A stretch of DNA of 64,000 nucleotides from Pseudomonas sp. LS.1a. Lineage in GTDB: Bacteria; Pseudomonadota; Gammaproteobacteria; Pseudomonadales; Pseudomonadaceae. The stretch covers positions 4,070,001-4,134,000 of the forward strand of contig NZ_CP092827.1 of assembly GCF_022533585.1 (NCBI RefSeq), written 5' to 3'. Both the position numbers and the translations under genes were made by a program. Below the pieces are notes generated by a model that was not told the DNA's origin, did no database searches, and saw only the letters and a list, made by a program, of their open reading frames with translations. Positions 63,758 to 64,000 of the stretch are shown here, piece after piece; the first letter of the stretch is position 1, and every line of letters starts with the position of its first letter.

Positions 63758-64000
63758 CTATACCTGATCATCGAACAGCAGGCTGCCGGCTTCACTCAGG
63801 CTCTGGGCGAGCTTCAGTGCCGTTTCCGACGGAAGTTGCCGGATCACTTCTCCCGACTGGGTGGCAATCACCTTGACCACGACCCGACCGGTGGAATCAT
63901 CAATGGAAAAATCCAGCTGACGCTGGCTCGACTGGACGAAATCCCGGATCTCGTCAACTGCCTTTTCCAGGTCTTCGCGCGAGTGTGGCTGTTTTTTTTC
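63758..64000 (-). CDS. flaG: FlaG-family flagellar protein (5' partial)
   Basis: The last 80 codons are in the window; the start lies beyond the right edge. The translated end (DEIRDFVQSSQRQLDFSIDD, STGRVVVKVIATQSGEVIRQ, LPSETALKLAQSLSEAGSLL) is the conserved FlaG C-terminal domain. FlaG affects filament length in polar flagellates and normally lies just upstream of fliD, as here. Confidence 0.9.
   Translation of the reverse strand, partial: EKKQPHSREDLEKAVDEIRDFVQSSQRQLDFSIDDSTGRVVVKVIATQSGEVIRQLPSETALKLAQSLSEAGSLLFDDQV

Overview
The window is a GC-rich bacterial chromosome segment whose gene content, order and repeats point to a Pseudomonas of the putida group. The flagellar order (flaG-fliD-fliS-fliT-fleQ-fleSR-fliEFGHIJ-hsbA-hsbR-hptB-fliKLMNOPQR-flhBAF-fleN-fliA-cheYZAB-motCD-parCP-cheW) is the typical polar-flagellum layout of that genus. 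More than ten short REP palindromes with the TTCGCGGG...CCCGCTCCCACAGG signature sit in the intergenic gaps. No tRNA, rRNA, CRISPR array or intact insertion sequence was seen.

Region 1 (1-14.4 kb) is a mosaic of metabolic and transport genes: the end of a pyruvate kinase, a urea transporter, an orphan Rhs tip protein, a voltage-gated K+ channel-like protein, a periplasmic sulfate-binding protein, a SAM methyltransferase, a DMT exporter divergent from an Lrp/AsnC regulator, an NCS1 permease plus Asp/Glu/hydantoin racemase-family enzyme behind an AT-rich control region with repeated TTGTAYACAA palindromes, a histidine phosphatase, an FKBP isomerase, a GFA protein, a PhzF protein and a D-2-hydroxyacid dehydrogenase. 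It closes with a 598-bp near-perfect long inverted repeat flanked by hexanucleotide tandem repeats.

Region 2 (14.4-21.8 kb, minus strand) is a small lipoprotein gene followed upstream by the complete cytochrome c maturation (System I) operon ccmABCDEFGHI, tightly overlapped.

Region 3 (22.0-26.7 kb, plus strand) is an island of opposite orientation. A second FliK-like protein and a free-standing FlhB C-terminal-domain homologue are followed by a frameshifted gene for a large protein with a DUF6543-like N-terminus and a TcdA/TcdB-like glycosyltransferase domain with a DXD motif. This is the most unusual content of the window.

Region 4 (26.8-64 kb, minus strand) is the main flagellar and chemotaxis cluster. 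It holds the master regulator FleQ, the FleS/FleR two-component system, the MS-ring, switch, export apparatus, hook-length control, filament cap and chaperones, the placement factors FlhF and FleN, sigma factor FliA, the chemotaxis core CheYZAB-W, the MotCD stators and ParC/ParP. The HptB-HsbR-HsbA phosphorelay/anti-sigma module lies inside it. Sigma-54 (-24/-12) promoter candidates read by eye lie 50-70 bases upstream of fliD, fleS, fliE, fliK, fliL and flhA, which fits a FleQ/RpoN then FleR hierarchy. The window ends inside flaG.

All family assignments come from reading the translated sequence; no database search was possible.
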